Position numbers and translations under genes: made by a program | The notes under the pieces: model-generated | Seen by the model: the letters and a program-made list of their open reading frames with translations, nothing else | Told to the model about the DNA's origin: nothing | Databases searched by the model: none | NCBI GenBank assembly: GCA_022577435.1 | Contig: JAKOON010000009.1 | Coordinates: 5,672,671 to 5,736,670 of the forward strand | From: Embiotoca jacksoni | Lineage: Eukaryota > Chordata > Actinopteri > Embiotocidae | Reading direction: 5' to 3' | Length of the DNA stretch: 64,000 nt | Shown: in pieces, positions 13,546 to 24,900 of the stretch | Layout: every line of letters starts with the position of its first letter | Position numbering within the stretch: position 1 is the stretch's first letter

Positions 13546-13577
13546 TCTCTCTCTCTCTCGCTCTCTCTCTCTCTCTC
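13546..13577. repeat. CT dinucleotide microsatellite in 3' UTR
   Basis: CT repeats with a single CG interruption, bounded by C-runs. Confidence 0.9.
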
Positions 13578-14656
13578 CCCCCCCCTGACCGTTTTCTTTC
13601 ACTTGTATGTAACATAGAACTGTTTTCTAAAAGAATGAACATTTCCTGTATGGTCTTTTTTTTTTGTGTCTTTTTCCCCCTTTTTTTTTTATTTTATTTT
13701 ATTTTTTTTTATTTTTTTTTTTTCTTCTTGCTGAAGTGGAGGAATGAATTAATATCCGATGGTTGGGGGGGGCCAGGCTGGTTTTGTATTTCTCACCCTC
13801 AACTCTCCACTCCTTCATTTTGGTGGAAACTCTTCCCTCCCACACAAAATATCCAAACACAATAAATTGCTGTTGAATGTTTTTTTTTTATTTTTTTTTA
13901 TGTCATTTTAAGTTTGAAGAAACAATTCTCTAAATTGGTAGAGTTGTGAAGTTTATTTTTTACCAAATATAGATATATTATATATAAAGACATATAAGCG
14001 AGCTCACTGGCTTGGACTGTGAGGAAAGTGTGTTTGTCATGTGACTGCGTGCATGTTTGTACACACGGGGCCGTGGTTGTGTTCTGTGCTCTGTTTTTCG
14101 CCTAGCACAGGATTTTTCATTATCCAACGCTTGTACAGTAACCGTTCCCATGGATTATAAATATGTTGCATAAGGTCCCACCTATTTTGAAAAATGTTTT
14201 GATTTCCGAGGCCAATACACACCCAATCTGCCTTCCAGTGTGTTTTATTTAGTTTGAGGTCCCGTCCCTCCTCCCCACCTGCTCCCTGCTCCACCATCTG
14301 TCTCTCCCCCCCCCCAACATTGTAAGGAAATCTGCAGCATTGAATACTGATGGACAGAATTGTACTATGGGTTGTTTTTGGTTGTTTTTTTTTGTTTTTG
14401 TTTTTTTTGTCAGTGATTTTTTTTTTGTTTTTTTGTTTTTTTCTTTTTGTACTGTGCGTTTTAAAAGATTTAAATGGATAAACTTGTCTTGTACATATAT
14501 AAAAAAAACACAAGTACTGTAGTCCCCGTTTGTTCGATGGCTTTCTCCTCTTCCTTCTCAAATCTTTGCAGACTTGTTAGCTTTTTTTTTCTTCTTTTTT
14601 TTTTGTCTCATTTTTTTTTTTATTTTTATTTTGTAAAAATATATAAATATTAAGTA

Positions 14657-14662
14657 AATAAA
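14657..14662 (+). terminator. ubap2l: Distal polyadenylation signal AATAAA of ubap2l
   Basis: Canonical hexamer at the end of an A/T-rich 3' UTR. An earlier AATAAA lies at 13861-13866. Confidence 0.6.
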
Positions 14663-15291
14663 CATGAAAAAGACATTTTCATCATTTTGGATGTGAATGT
14701 CTTTGAAGAAACTGTATTTCTCGTGGCTTGTGAATGCAGCAGCATCTCTTCTTCCAGCGGGGTTGGCGGTGACTCCCAGTGTTTGCGTTTTGATTCATCT
14801 GACGGTTTGATCATCCCACACTTGATATCGGCTCAACGTTTCTTCTTTAAGTGTCGGGGTACAACTGAAACAATGTGATTTGGAGGTCTGACTTGTAGAG
14901 CAGACTTTAGGACAATCGGCAGCACCGAATCACACCCCAAACACAGATCTTCTCCAGACGCTTTGTTTTTTTTTTATTAATATGCATGTTTGCATCCTAA
15001 TAACCTTTTCAATGTAATTTTTGTTTGTTTGATAGATAGCTCGCTGAACAGGGAAGATTAGGTAAATATATAGGATGTTGCTGAAATACTGCACAAAGAA
15101 TTCACATTCGTGTTAAACGTTAACTCGTGAAGGTTTACTTTATTTAAATATATTTATTTATTCAAAAGGAAACATTTTACTTATAAAATCCAGGTAAGTC
15201 CGATAAATAAAACCACTATAGTAGAAATAATATTTATTACTTTAGCGAAAGAAAAAACGTGGGACATTTTTCGTGCGTTCATGGCAACACC

Positions 15292-15304
15292 GTTGCTAGG
15301 TAAC
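15292..15304. promoter_or_regulatory. RFX X-box-like near-palindrome
   Basis: GTTGCTAGGTAAC, two RFX half-sites in the X-box arrangement, 563 bp upstream of the hax1 start codon. A half-site-like ATGGCAAC occurs just before it at about 15281-15288. Match to the consensus is by eye. Confidence 0.5.
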
Positions 15305-15706
15305 GGCAGTCCGCTTGTTACAAAACGTCCCGCGATAGAAAAGAGTACGAGTTAATAATACGGTGTTGAATGACTCCCATTAGATCCTGCATTCATAATT
15401 TTAGCTGATTAAACGCGTAGAAGTATTATCAGCAGTTTAATCGACGGCAACGCATTTTTTTTTTGCTTTGCAAGTGCAATTATAACCTGCCGTCACCGCT
15501 TTTTGCTGTTTAAAATGTATTCGGGGTTCGAGTAAAACGCACCTCTTCACAGCAAGTGCGTTCATTGTCCCGAGAGGTTAAGAAGTCTTTTTTTTAAATG
15601 ACAGACCGGTTTCCTATTTCCTGCTGAGCGTCCGACAGCGCGCTGACTTCGGCGGCGTGTTATTTCTATTCTTTACGGTAGCGCGTCATTACGACAAGAT
15701 CGCGCC

Positions 15707-15716
15707 ACCCGGAAGC
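15707..15716 (+). promoter_or_regulatory. ETS-family site in hax1 promoter
   Basis: ACCCGGAAGC in a CpG-rich stretch 151 bp upstream of the hax1 ATG; a common element of housekeeping promoters. Confidence 0.45.
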
Positions 15717-15866
15717 ATCCAGAACATTTTACGACATTGTTGACAACTGTTGCTGCTCGTCGTCGGTTGTCCAAAACTGCTGCTGATGGTAATATCTCGA
15801 GTTATGGTGTAGTTTTCGATCAAAGCTTGTTACTTTTTTCTTTTTTTTTTTAAATTTTGTTTTAAA

Positions 15867-17954
15867 ATGAGTGTTTTTGATTTATTTCGCGGGTTCTTCG
15901 GAGTTCCCGGAGGACACTATCGCGGCCGGAGGTGAGTTTTTAAACGGCGTCGGAGAGAGACGAGTACGCAGCTGAGCAGAAGAGTTAGTTAGGTAATGAA
16001 ATGTCTCCATCAAGGACGAGATTAGTGTATTTCTGCCAGGAAAACCACAGGGGTCCTTTTTTTTTTTTTTTTACCTAGCACGGCTGATGTTTTATTTAGA
16101 CTCGGTGACCTGGAAAGCAACAACACCGATTGAGTCCTTTTTAAAGGTCCACCACGCTGGGGTTCCTGCTGCGTCTTTTATGCTCAAAACTTGAAGCTTC
16201 ACAGCTGATTGTCTGTCAAAGTGTCTTTGAAGTGATGCGTTGTCTAACGGCAACACTGCGTAACTTTTCACTCGCCTTTTGTCCACTCTTATCAGGGACC
16301 CTTTCTTTGATGCCATGACTCACGATGATGATGATGATGATGATGATGAGGACGGTGATGAAGATGATGGCTTCCGCTATGACGGCTTCAGGGGGGACCA
16401 GCAGCAGGACCCCTTTGACGGTGCCTGGAGGTTCGGTTTCAGCTTCGGCCCGGACGGGATGAGAATCCAGGAGCCTCCGGGTTTCGGCCACGTCTTCAGG
16501 GAGATGGAGGAGATCTTCTCCCAGCTGGGCCGCTGGGACGGACCGCCGGAGTCCCGACGCCACGGTAATCGTGTTCCTCCGACTCTTGTGCAGTTTAGCG
16601 TGATCTGTTTTACCTCCATTCTGCTGCAGCTCTGGACTCGGGTCTACCGTCTCATTTGGGTTTCAGGTGTTCCCAGCACCGTGCCGCCGCCGCCACCTCA
16701 GGACAGAGCAGAGAGAGGTGGAGGCACATCCAGTGGGAACCCCCTGAGAGACTTCATGCTGAAAGCCGCTCGAGGTGACACTCGAGGGCCTTCCAGAGAG
16801 CCACGAAGTGACAGCCGGCCTTCGGATGAGTCACCAGAAGATCCAGGCCCGCCGTTTCATTTTTCAAAGGCAAAAAAAAACCCAACATATTTTCTTCTCC
16901 TGTTCCCAATTTGATTCTGTTTCAACATAAATTGTTTTGGTTACGTGTGAACTTTAAAGTTTCTTCTTGTGCCCCACTAGTTTAATGATATGTGGAGACA
17001 GGGGCCTCACAAGAGTCCCAAGGCGGAGCGCAAAGAAGACCGAGGTCAGTGATGTTCTCCATCTATCAGTAACAGAAACTCGGTGTTTGATTTTTTTTTT
17101 TAATTTTTTTTTTCCTTTGGCCTCATCTCTGTCTAATTTTCTATGTTCACCGACATCTTTCCAAGATCTGGACTCCGCAGTGTCATCTGGTGGCCTGGAT
17201 CAGATTCTGACGCCACCTGCTGGTCAGGCGCCGAGCCAGCCCTGGACCCGGTCGTTCTTTCACTCGGTCATTGTCACCAAGGTGGTGAAACCTGACGGGG
17301 TGAGTTACACACAGAGTTCAAAGCATTTCAAAGACAATTTAAACAGCCCAGCGAGGTCTGAAGAGTGGAGCAGGAAGAGGTGACACTTCCAGGGTCTCTG
17401 TGGATCTTTTAACACCAAGTGTCTTACGCAATATAAGTGTATAAAATAGCTGCTGCTTAAAAGTTTTAGTTGTGAATTAATATTGTATTTTTTTTCCTCC
17501 TGTTTTCTTGGTACCCGTGTGTCAGACTGTCGAGGAGCGGCGGACAGTCAGAGACGGCCAAGGCAACGAGGAAACTACGGTGACTCGCTCAGGTGGTTCC
17601 GGGATGGTGGACGGACCAGATCATCAAACTGCACCTGTGCTAGGTAGGTAGGTAGGTAGGTAGGTAGTTAGTTACTTTATTAATCCCCGAGGGGACATTT
17701 TTTTTTCGCTACAGCAGCATACAGGAAGCAATAAGATAATAACAGAATAATAAAAAGGTCAGCTCATCTCCTCTCTGTGTTTCTAAACTGTCACCCAACA
17801 AAGAAATGAGTGTTTTTTTTAACATGTGCAGCATCTTCTTCCGTCATGGATCTATAATTTATTTATTTTTTTCATTGCAGGTGAAACACATCGCTTCTCA
17901 GACATGCGGGACGACGACTCGTTGTTCTCCAGGTTCTTTGGAGGCTTTAAATAA
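15867..17954 (+). CDS. hax1: HCLS1-associated protein X-1 (HAX-1)
   Basis: Seven coding exons: 15867-15931, 16296-16564, 16667-16869, 16981-17044, 17166-17299, 17526-17643, 17881-17954, giving 308 aa. The start MSVFDLFRGFFGVPGG matches the conserved HAX-1 N-terminus, followed by RDPFFDAMT and an acidic run (Asp repeat about residues 32-45, encoded by GAT repeats). FGFSFGPDGMR, the SFFHSVIVTKVVKPDG block and a SLFSRFFGGFK C-terminus are also HAX-1-like; human ends in a comparable FLGRWFRSR. Family members are mostly mitochondrial, anti-apoptotic, partner HtrA2/PARL and CLPB, and bind cortactin and HS1. The intron after 16869 begins with GC rather than GT, and the donor after 17643 lies inside a TAGG repeat. 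The protein is slightly longer than human (279 aa). The order ubap2l-hax1-aqp10 matches human 1q21.3, which supports the call. Confidence 0.95.
17640..17671. repeat. TAGG tetranucleotide microsatellite at a hax1 splice donor
   Basis: Seven tandem TAGG-type units starting at the exon/intron boundary 17643/17644. The used donor GTAGGT is itself part of the array. Confidence 0.95.
17668..17760. mobile_element. Candidate 3'-end fragment of a teleost non-LTR retroelement
   Basis: TTACTTTATTAATCCCCGAGG followed by GCTACAGCAGCATACAGGAA and an A-rich stretch, directly after the TAGG array. In my memory ACTTTATTNATCCC-GAGGG is a frequent 3' end of fish LINE/SINE copies, usually abutting a tetranucleotide repeat. 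Family not named. Confidence 0.45.
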
Positions 17955-19173
17955 CGTGAAGCGAAGTGATCTCTCCGGACCGGCGAACCCATAGCCTCTG
18001 TTCCCTGAAAACAAGTGTTTGTGTCCATCTGTGAGGACACGGGACAAGCCCATATGTGGACAGACAAGTGCATGATCTTGATTTGCCAAATTGAATGCGT
18101 TGGATTGAAAGACCGGCTTGTTGAGGATGAAACTGCGATTTCAAACTGACCGAAAACAAACGGAGACTCATCAGACGCGAAAAAGCTCCATGTTTTATTT
18201 TTCTCTCGTCCCGTAGACAAGCCTGTATGAATGTGTGAGGGAGGAATCGGATAAAGACTCTTAATATATCGACGTAGTTGTTTGACTCTTGTTTTTTTTT
18301 TGTTTTTTTTTTGGCTTAGTCAGTGCACACTCGGAGTTTTCAAACAAAACGACTTCATGATACTTCAGTTGACGGTCTCGCTGTAGCATCGTCACTGTCT
18401 GTAAAATACTGGATATTTATTTTATCAACTTTGAGTTAATTCTCTGCTTTTAAGAACCAGAATTGCTGCAGGGGTTGTTTTTCCAGAAACAAAAAGTATT
18501 AAAGGATTCAACTTCATACTACCGAGTTGTGTTTTCAGTATGTAGACTTTTGGTATTTCGAGTCAAAACTGTCTTGATAAACAAGCCTGTGTAGTAAATA
18601 TGTCTGTATTAGCTTTGTTGGGATATTTGTGTCTTTTCTCCTCCTGTAGCTTTGTTTCATTTTCATTAGCGTCTTTCTGGATATGAAAGGCAAAGTACAT
18701 TTAAATAAGGGGAGATGAAGTGTGGACGCTCAGAGATGGACACCAGAGCTGTGAAGGATTGGTGGTTAGTTTGTGCTAAAAAAAAAATACAGTAAATACT
18801 TTGGTGTGTGCAGAACAAACACAGCGACACTGAAAATTTAGAAAGGCATTCACTTTTAATATGTTCTAATCCTGATGATAATTTTCAATCTAACATTTCT
18901 TGGCCTTATTTTTTTTTTTACATCTGTCTGCAATCCACCCATCTTCTCTCCCCTATTTACACCGTTTCTTCTTCTCTGCTCTTCCCCAAAAATGTCTATT
19001 TAAAAAAAAAAATGGCCTCCAGAAAATGAACAAGTCTTGAGTTTTCAGTGAATTATTTTTTTATTAAGATTAAAGATGGAAGGTTCTTTTTAATATGTGA
19101 AGTATCGAAAGAAAAGTGCACCGTTTTTGATGGCACGTTCCCTGAAGAGGACTCCTGCTGCTGCTACTACAAG
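17955..19173. other. hax1 3' UTR and downstream intergenic DNA
   Basis: Begins with the hax1 3' UTR; a plausible ATTAAA signal is at 18498-18503. The remainder to the Tc1 element is AT-rich with short A and T runs. No coding potential recognised. Confidence 0.55.
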
Positions 19174-20611
19174 TACAGTGCATCTGGAAAGTATTCACAG
19201 CGCTTCACTTTTTCCACATTTTGTTGTGTTACAGCTTTATTCCAAAATGGATTGAATTCATTTTTTCCTCAAAATTCTACACACAATAGCCCATAATGAC
19301 AAAGTGAAAAAAGTTTGCAAATCTATTAAAAATAAGGAATGAAAATATAACGTACACAAGTATTCACAGCCTTTGCTCAATACTTTGTTGAAGCACCTTT
19401 GGCTTCAATTACAGCCTCAAGTCTTTTTGAGTATGATGCTACAAGCTTGGCACACCTACTTTTGGGCAGTTTCTCCCATTTTTCTTTGTAGGATTTCTCA
19501 AGCTCCATCAGGTTGGATGGGGAGCGTCGGTACACAGCCATTTTCAGATCTCTCCAGAGATGTTCAAGTCTGGGCTCTGGCTGGGCCTCTCAAAGACATT
19601 CACAGAGTTGTCCCGAAGCCACTCCTTTGTTATCTTGGCTGTGTGCTTCGGGTCGTTGTCCTGTTGGAAGATGAACCTTCGCCCCAGTCTGAGGTCCAGA
19701 GCGCTCTGGAGAAGGTTTTCATCAACGATGTCTCTGTACATTGCTGCATTCATCTTTCCCTCCATCCTGACTAGTCTCCCAGTTCCTGTCGCTGAAAAAC
19801 ATCCCCACAGCATGATGCTGCCACCACCATGCTTCACTGTAGAGATGGTATTGGCCAGGTGATGAGCGGTGCCTGGTTTCCTCCAAACATGACGCTTGGC
19901 ATTCAGGCCAAAGAGTTCAATCTTTGTTTCATCAGACCAGAGCTGAAGCTCTGTCAGAGTGACCATCGGGTTCTTGGTCACCTCCCTGACTAAGGCCCTT
20001 CTCCCCCGATTGCTCAGTTTGGCCGGGCGGTCGACTCTAGGAAGAGTCCTGGTGGTTCCAAACTTCTTCCATTTACAGATGATGGAGGCCACTGTGCTCA
20101 TTGGGACCTTCAATGCTGCAGAAATGTTTCTGTACCCTCCCCCAGATCTGTGCCTCGATACAATCCTGTCTCGGAGGTCTACAGACAATTCTCTGGACTT
20201 CATGGCTTGGTTTGTGCTCTGACATGCACTGTCAACTGTGGGACCTTATATAGACGGTGTGTGTCTTCCCAAAACATGTCCAATCAAATGAATTTACCAG
20301 GTGGACTCCAATCAAGTTGCAGAAACATCTCAAGGATGATCAGTGGAAACAGGATGCACCTGAGCTCAATTTTGAGTGTGTTGGCAAACTGTGAATACTT
20401 ATGTACATGTGATTTTTTTTCTTTTTGTTTTCTATTTTTAATAGATTTGCAAAAATATCACCAATTTTTTTTTATCACTTTACCATTATGGGCTATTTTG
20501 TGTGTAGAATTTTGAGGAAAGAAATGAATTAAATCCATTTTGGAATAAGGCTGTAACATAACAAAATGTGGAAAAAGTGAAGCGCTGTGAATACTTTCCA
20601 GATGCACTGTA
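19174..20611 (-). mobile_element. Tc1/mariner transposon, defective copy
   Basis: Starts and ends with TACAGTGCATCTGGAAAG and its reverse complement, within TA dinucleotides as expected of Tc1 target duplication. Long terminal inverted repeats run about 19174-19369 and 20389-20611. Each has an outer AAGTATTCACAG copy and an inner AAGTATTCACAG copy (inner copies near 19358 and 20389), the IR/DR layout of fish Tc1 elements. The two arms differ at a modest number of positions, so the copy is not brand new. The transposase remnant is on the minus strand. The element lies between hax1 and aqp10, about 1.35 kb upstream of the aqp10 start. Confidence 0.93.
19377..20203 (-). pseudogene. Tc1-family transposase, broken
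   Basis: Read on the minus strand from an ATG at 20203. The N-terminal helix-turn-helix region is intact (KSRELSVDLRDRIV, GGGYRNISAALKVP). After MVTLTELQ the frame jumps directly to LWSDETKIELFG, so about 60 residues before the first catalytic Asp are missing relative to the roughly 340-aa family. The central catalytic part (WSDETK, QQDNDPKHTA) is readable. After SPDLN a small deletion shifts the frame; the normal C-terminus is still legible in another frame, ending near 19377. Not functional as it stands. Confidence 0.9.
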
Positions 20612-21068
20612 AAATCAACCTATCAGGCTGTTATTTACCCTGTTATTTATTATTTTGATTAGGTGGAAGTAAAAAAAAAAAAATTCTGTTTTTGCTGGGG
20701 TTGTTCAAACCTCACTGGCCTGGAGACTTATTCTATTTAAAAAAAATAAATAAATAAAAAAAAAATAAAAAAGATTCTCCTGAGTGCCATTTTGACCCTA
20801 CAGTTGGGGAACTGTTACTGACTGAATTTGAGGATGGTTTTTTTTTATGTGGAAGTTTCAAATCGTATCTTAGGGCTGAAGAAGTTAACAGGAGAGGCCA
20901 CAGTGTAAAATTCAGCTAAATTAATAGCATTTAAAAGAGATGGAAAGCAAGTTATATCTCTCTGCCTTGCTGACAGAGCTTTTTTTTAAATTTTTTTTTT
21001 AGCTTTTTCTATTTGACGTGGATATCCGAACGAAGGTCTAGTTGCCTATTTTTGACAACCTCTGGATG

Positions 21069-21076
21069 TGACGTCA
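21069..21076. promoter_or_regulatory. CRE palindrome TGACGTCA (distal)
   Basis: Perfect 8-bp CREB/ATF palindrome about 0.89 kb upstream of the aqp10 start codon. Confidence 0.5.
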
Positions 21077-21567
21077 CAGACACTAATATCTGTTTGTCTG
21101 TCTGCACTTATGTACATGTCTGTGCTTCAGGAGCTTAGAAAATTATTTCATTTCGTTCAAGGGAGGTCTTTATATGACCGTGAAAGATGGTCAGAATGAT
21201 GAAGAAAATAAATGTCATCCATGGAGGATTTGAAGCCACCGGAATACAAACTCAAGATATCGTTCAGCTTCCTTCATTCGCATCCTTCATCTTCACAAGA
21301 CGGCTGTGTATTATTTTCTAAACCTCACTGCACACGTTTTCAGACCACAGAACAAAAGACAAAACACCTGCTGTGAGATTATTCCATCACGCCGCACTTT
21401 GCTTTTCTATCACAACACGATCCGTTCTATTCATTTTACAGTAAATGTCACAAGTGCAAACACAGCAGAAAATGAAAATGTATTGAAATATTTTTTTTTT
21501 TTGCAGATGAATATCTCGCGGGAAAGACTTTCTCTTGTTTTAGGGAGAAGAAAGTTCAACCGCGGTG

Positions 21568-21575
21568 TGACGTCA
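21568..21575. promoter_or_regulatory. CRE palindrome TGACGTCA (middle)
   Basis: Second perfect palindrome, flanked by GTG and CGAG, about 0.39 kb upstream of the aqp10 start. Confidence 0.5.
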
Positions 21576-21826
21576 CGAGTGAAATCCTGTTTATGAAGTG
21601 TGGAAAGGGATCAAACCAATCAAACAAGAGGAGCAATCAGAGCTGAGTCCACTCAGCTGAGATCGTAAAAGAACCACCTGCGTGAGCCGGCATCGAGCTC
21701 CTCCGTGGTTTGGACCTGGCATGCTGTGGGTTTTTTTTTTTTAGAGTAAAGACACTGAACTCCTGCCTTCAGACGCGCGCGAACCAACAACCGCCTCGGC
21801 TCGGCCGGTGCTGTAAAAGTGTGGTG

Positions 21827-21846
21827 TGACGTCAGGCATTAAAAGG
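21827..21846 (+). promoter_or_regulatory. aqp10: Proximal CRE plus TATA-like box of aqp10
   Basis: TGACGTCA at 21827-21834 is followed 4 bp later by TTAAAAGG (21839-21846), a plausible TATA variant. Transcription would then start near 21870-21880, leaving about an 80-nt 5' UTR before the ATG at 21958. Confidence 0.5.
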
Positions 21847-21957
21847 GCAAACTGCTCCGGTGAGCGCAAACGTGCAGTGAGTGCCGCGTGGGTGAGAGCC
21901 ACCTGATTAAAAGTGTCTCCTCGTCGGCTCTGAAGAGTGCAGAAGGAAAGCCCTGCG

Positions 21958-24900
21958 ATGGAGAGGCTGCTGAAGAAGTGTCGGATCAGAAGCCAGCTGT
22001 TCAGGGAGTGCATGGCTGAATGCCTCGGAGTCTACGTCCTGATTGTAAGTGTCTTTTTTTTTCTCTTCCATTTTTTTAGTGTTTTTAAAATTCACGAGGC
22101 TGCCAAACAAAAAGTTTCCTCCAAATTCTCACTCGCTCAGGTTTCCTACGTGCTGATTCTGCTGTTCCGGAGCAGCAAGGAGCCTCCTCGCAATAGATAA
22201 CTTCTGCAGGACTTTGGCCCGGCAGAGTGGCAAGAGAGTGTGACAGGGACGTGGAGGGGAGTGGAGGGGAGGATAAAGTACCAACAGAGTGGTGCACGAG
22301 TTCTTTTATCAGTGATTTTGGTTGGAAAACCAGGCGATGTTCCTTTTGAGCAGAGTGTGGTTGTTTTTTCTCTGGAATTACTATCTCTCCAGGGCAATGA
22401 AAGTTTACAGCACGAAGCATAAAACGAGTTCCTCAAAGTCCATAAAAAAAAAAAAAGGAGATTATTACTCCAAGGCAATATTGTGTTGTTTATGACGTGT
22501 CAGGAAATCTGTGGTCTGAACTGTACGATGAAAATATAAACACCGAAGGTTTTTTTTTTTTGCTTTCTGCACGTTAAATGGATTTCATCAGTGAAATAGA
22601 CTGTACAGTGTCTCTTTTGCACTATTCTCATACACCTCTTTTATCTCGCGTAATTGCAGCTGTTTGGATGTGGCACCGTTGCCCAGGTGACCACAAGTCG
22701 AGAGAAGAAGGGCCAGTACCTGTCAATCAATCTGGGTTTTGCTCTGGGAGTAACATTTGGGGTCTATGTGTCTCGTGGAGTTTCAGGTAAGAGACTGTAC
22801 AGAGTTATTGGAGGGGGTGGTTGAACCTTATGTTCCACTTAATGAAGTGATAAGTGTCCCCCCCCATCCCCCCCCCCTCCTCACCCCCAGGATTACTGTC
22901 GTCACTGATTCCTCTTTTGAAGCTTAAGACCTTAAAGGAGAACTCCACTTATTTACACATCATAGTCTGTCTGCATGTGAAAATACTATTTCAGTCCGTG
23001 TTGCTGAGGGCTACGAGTTATAAAATCTCTGCCAAATTACAATTCGATATACTTTACGATACGCCACCAACGGCATTAAAAACAGCCGAATGGGAGCAAA
23101 ATATTGGTGGTTGAGCTGTTTTGTGGGTAAATTAGGCATCATGTTTTGTCACGGAGAAAGAGTCATTGGTATAAAAATGACATGCATCAGCTCTAGTTTT
23201 TTTTTATTTTTTTGAGGACCAGTGCTCAGGATTGTGGTGCCACTAATCTGTGCAAAACTGTTGCTCTCCGTATGTAGTGAAGTGAAGCCTTTTCATCCAT
23301 GGCAACCAACTGAAAGCTTTCTTTTTTTCATACAACTATTTATGTAACTGTAAAGTTTGTTCAATTTAAGATTATAATACAAAAGTAAACTGTCTCCTGC
23401 TCTCGCAAAGAAGTCATACCCCCTCAGCCTTTTCTGGGCCCTTTTCCACACACGATGATTTTTCTGCAGATGTGCAAAGAAAGAACAAAATTGCCTGTAT
23501 AATGGTAATAATAATATCACCTTTATTTGTTGTGCAGGAAGCATTTAAAACTTCCTGACAGTACATTATACCTGAATGCAAAGGGTATTAATAATGATTT
23601 TATATAACGATTATGAGACAAAATAAATGTGAAATGTGTCATTTCAGACCTGAACAACTGATTTGTTATATATTATTATTATTATTATTTTTTTTTTAAG
23701 GAGCTCATCTGAACCCCGCTGTGTCTCTGAGCTTGTGTGTTTTGGGAAGACATCCATGGATGAAACTACCTTTCTACATCTTCTTCCAAGTGCTTGGAGC
23801 CTTTCTGGCTGCAGCCACGGTTGGTCTGCAGTACTACGGTGAGCCTTTAGCAGCGATCTCTGCACTTCACACTCTCCGAGTACTTGAATACTTTGCAGTC
23901 CATTCATTCCCTGGGAACTATCTCACTTGTTGACTGACGCATATTTGGTTCTCCAGTAAGTGTTTCTGGCAGGAGGATGGTGTATGTGGAATAGACCCAA
24001 AGTAAAGTACAGTGTCGTATGTCACCCCGTGTTAACAGTGTGGCTCCAGAGGTTTGACTTTTATGGTTTGATTGATGTTTTGTTTTTTTACAACATTGGA
24101 GCTTCATGTCAACTGATGCCTATTCGATGATATGTTTGCAGACGCCATCCGGGCATATGGTGCAGGTGAGCTGACAGTGACGGGTCCTACAGCCACAGCA
24201 GGAATATTCTCCACATATCCAGCCCACTACCTCAGTGCGTGGGGAGGTGTGGTGGACCAGGTCAGACAGGCTCGCAATTCTTTCTTTCTTGTTCTTTTTT
24301 TAATCATGCAATGACCTGACATCATCGTCATAAACATCAAGGTGGAAGATAAGCCTGTTAATCGTTCAACAATATCACCAAGAATCAGTCAGGCTGTCTT
24401 TAATTATATAGAGATATGTATATGTCAAGTTCATCGAACTTTATACCACAACTAAATATTGAGACATGTTTTATTTACATGCTGATATTGTTGAGGGCAT
24501 TTCTTCTAATTTGGATTTACCACTTTGTCTACCATTTGGAAACAGAACAGACTCTCGCTGCAGTAGATATTGCCTTCATTTTCATCGAGGTACATAAGTA
24601 CTGAAAAAAAAAAAAAGGTTCTACTCCACCAGGAGATGATGTTTTTTTTTTTTTTCTTCAGTCCAGTAAACTCGCCCTGCATTTATCTCGCTACTTCCAT
24701 GTTTTCCAGGTGATAGGTACAGCTGCACTGCTGCTGTGTGTCCTGGCTCTGGGGGACCAGAAGAACAGCCCCGTCCCTGATGGCCTTCAGCCTGTCCTGG
24801 TGGGAGCAGCGGTGATGGTTATTGGCGTCTCAATGGGTTCGAACAGCGGATACGCCCTCAACCCGGCCCGGGATTTTGGACCTCGATTGTTCACGTACAT

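Larger units (their letters stand above)
13185..14680 (+). other. ubap2l: ubap2l 3' UTR
   Basis: Follows the TAA at 13182-13184. It holds a G-rich tract (13260-13285), a CT microsatellite (13546-13577), many T-runs, an AATAAA at 13861-13866, and a second AATAAA at 14657-14662 that probably sets the distal end. Two signals about 0.8 kb apart suggest alternative polyadenylation. Confidence 0.7.
14681..15866. other. ubap2l-hax1 intergenic region with hax1 promoter
   Basis: The first half is AT-rich with nothing recognisable. From about 15280 CpG frequency rises: an RFX-type near-palindrome at 15292-15304, an ETS-type ACCCGGAAGC at 15707-15716 and several CGCG motifs. This looks like a TATA-less CpG promoter for hax1. 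No coding exon seen. Confidence 0.6.
20612..21957. other. aqp10 upstream region
   Basis: AT-rich and homopolymer-rich proximal to the Tc1 element, then less so. It contains three perfect TGACGTCA palindromes (21069-21076, 21568-21575, 21827-21834) and a TATA-like TTAAAAGG at 21839-21846, 112 bp before the ATG. No coding exon recognised. Confidence 0.6.
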
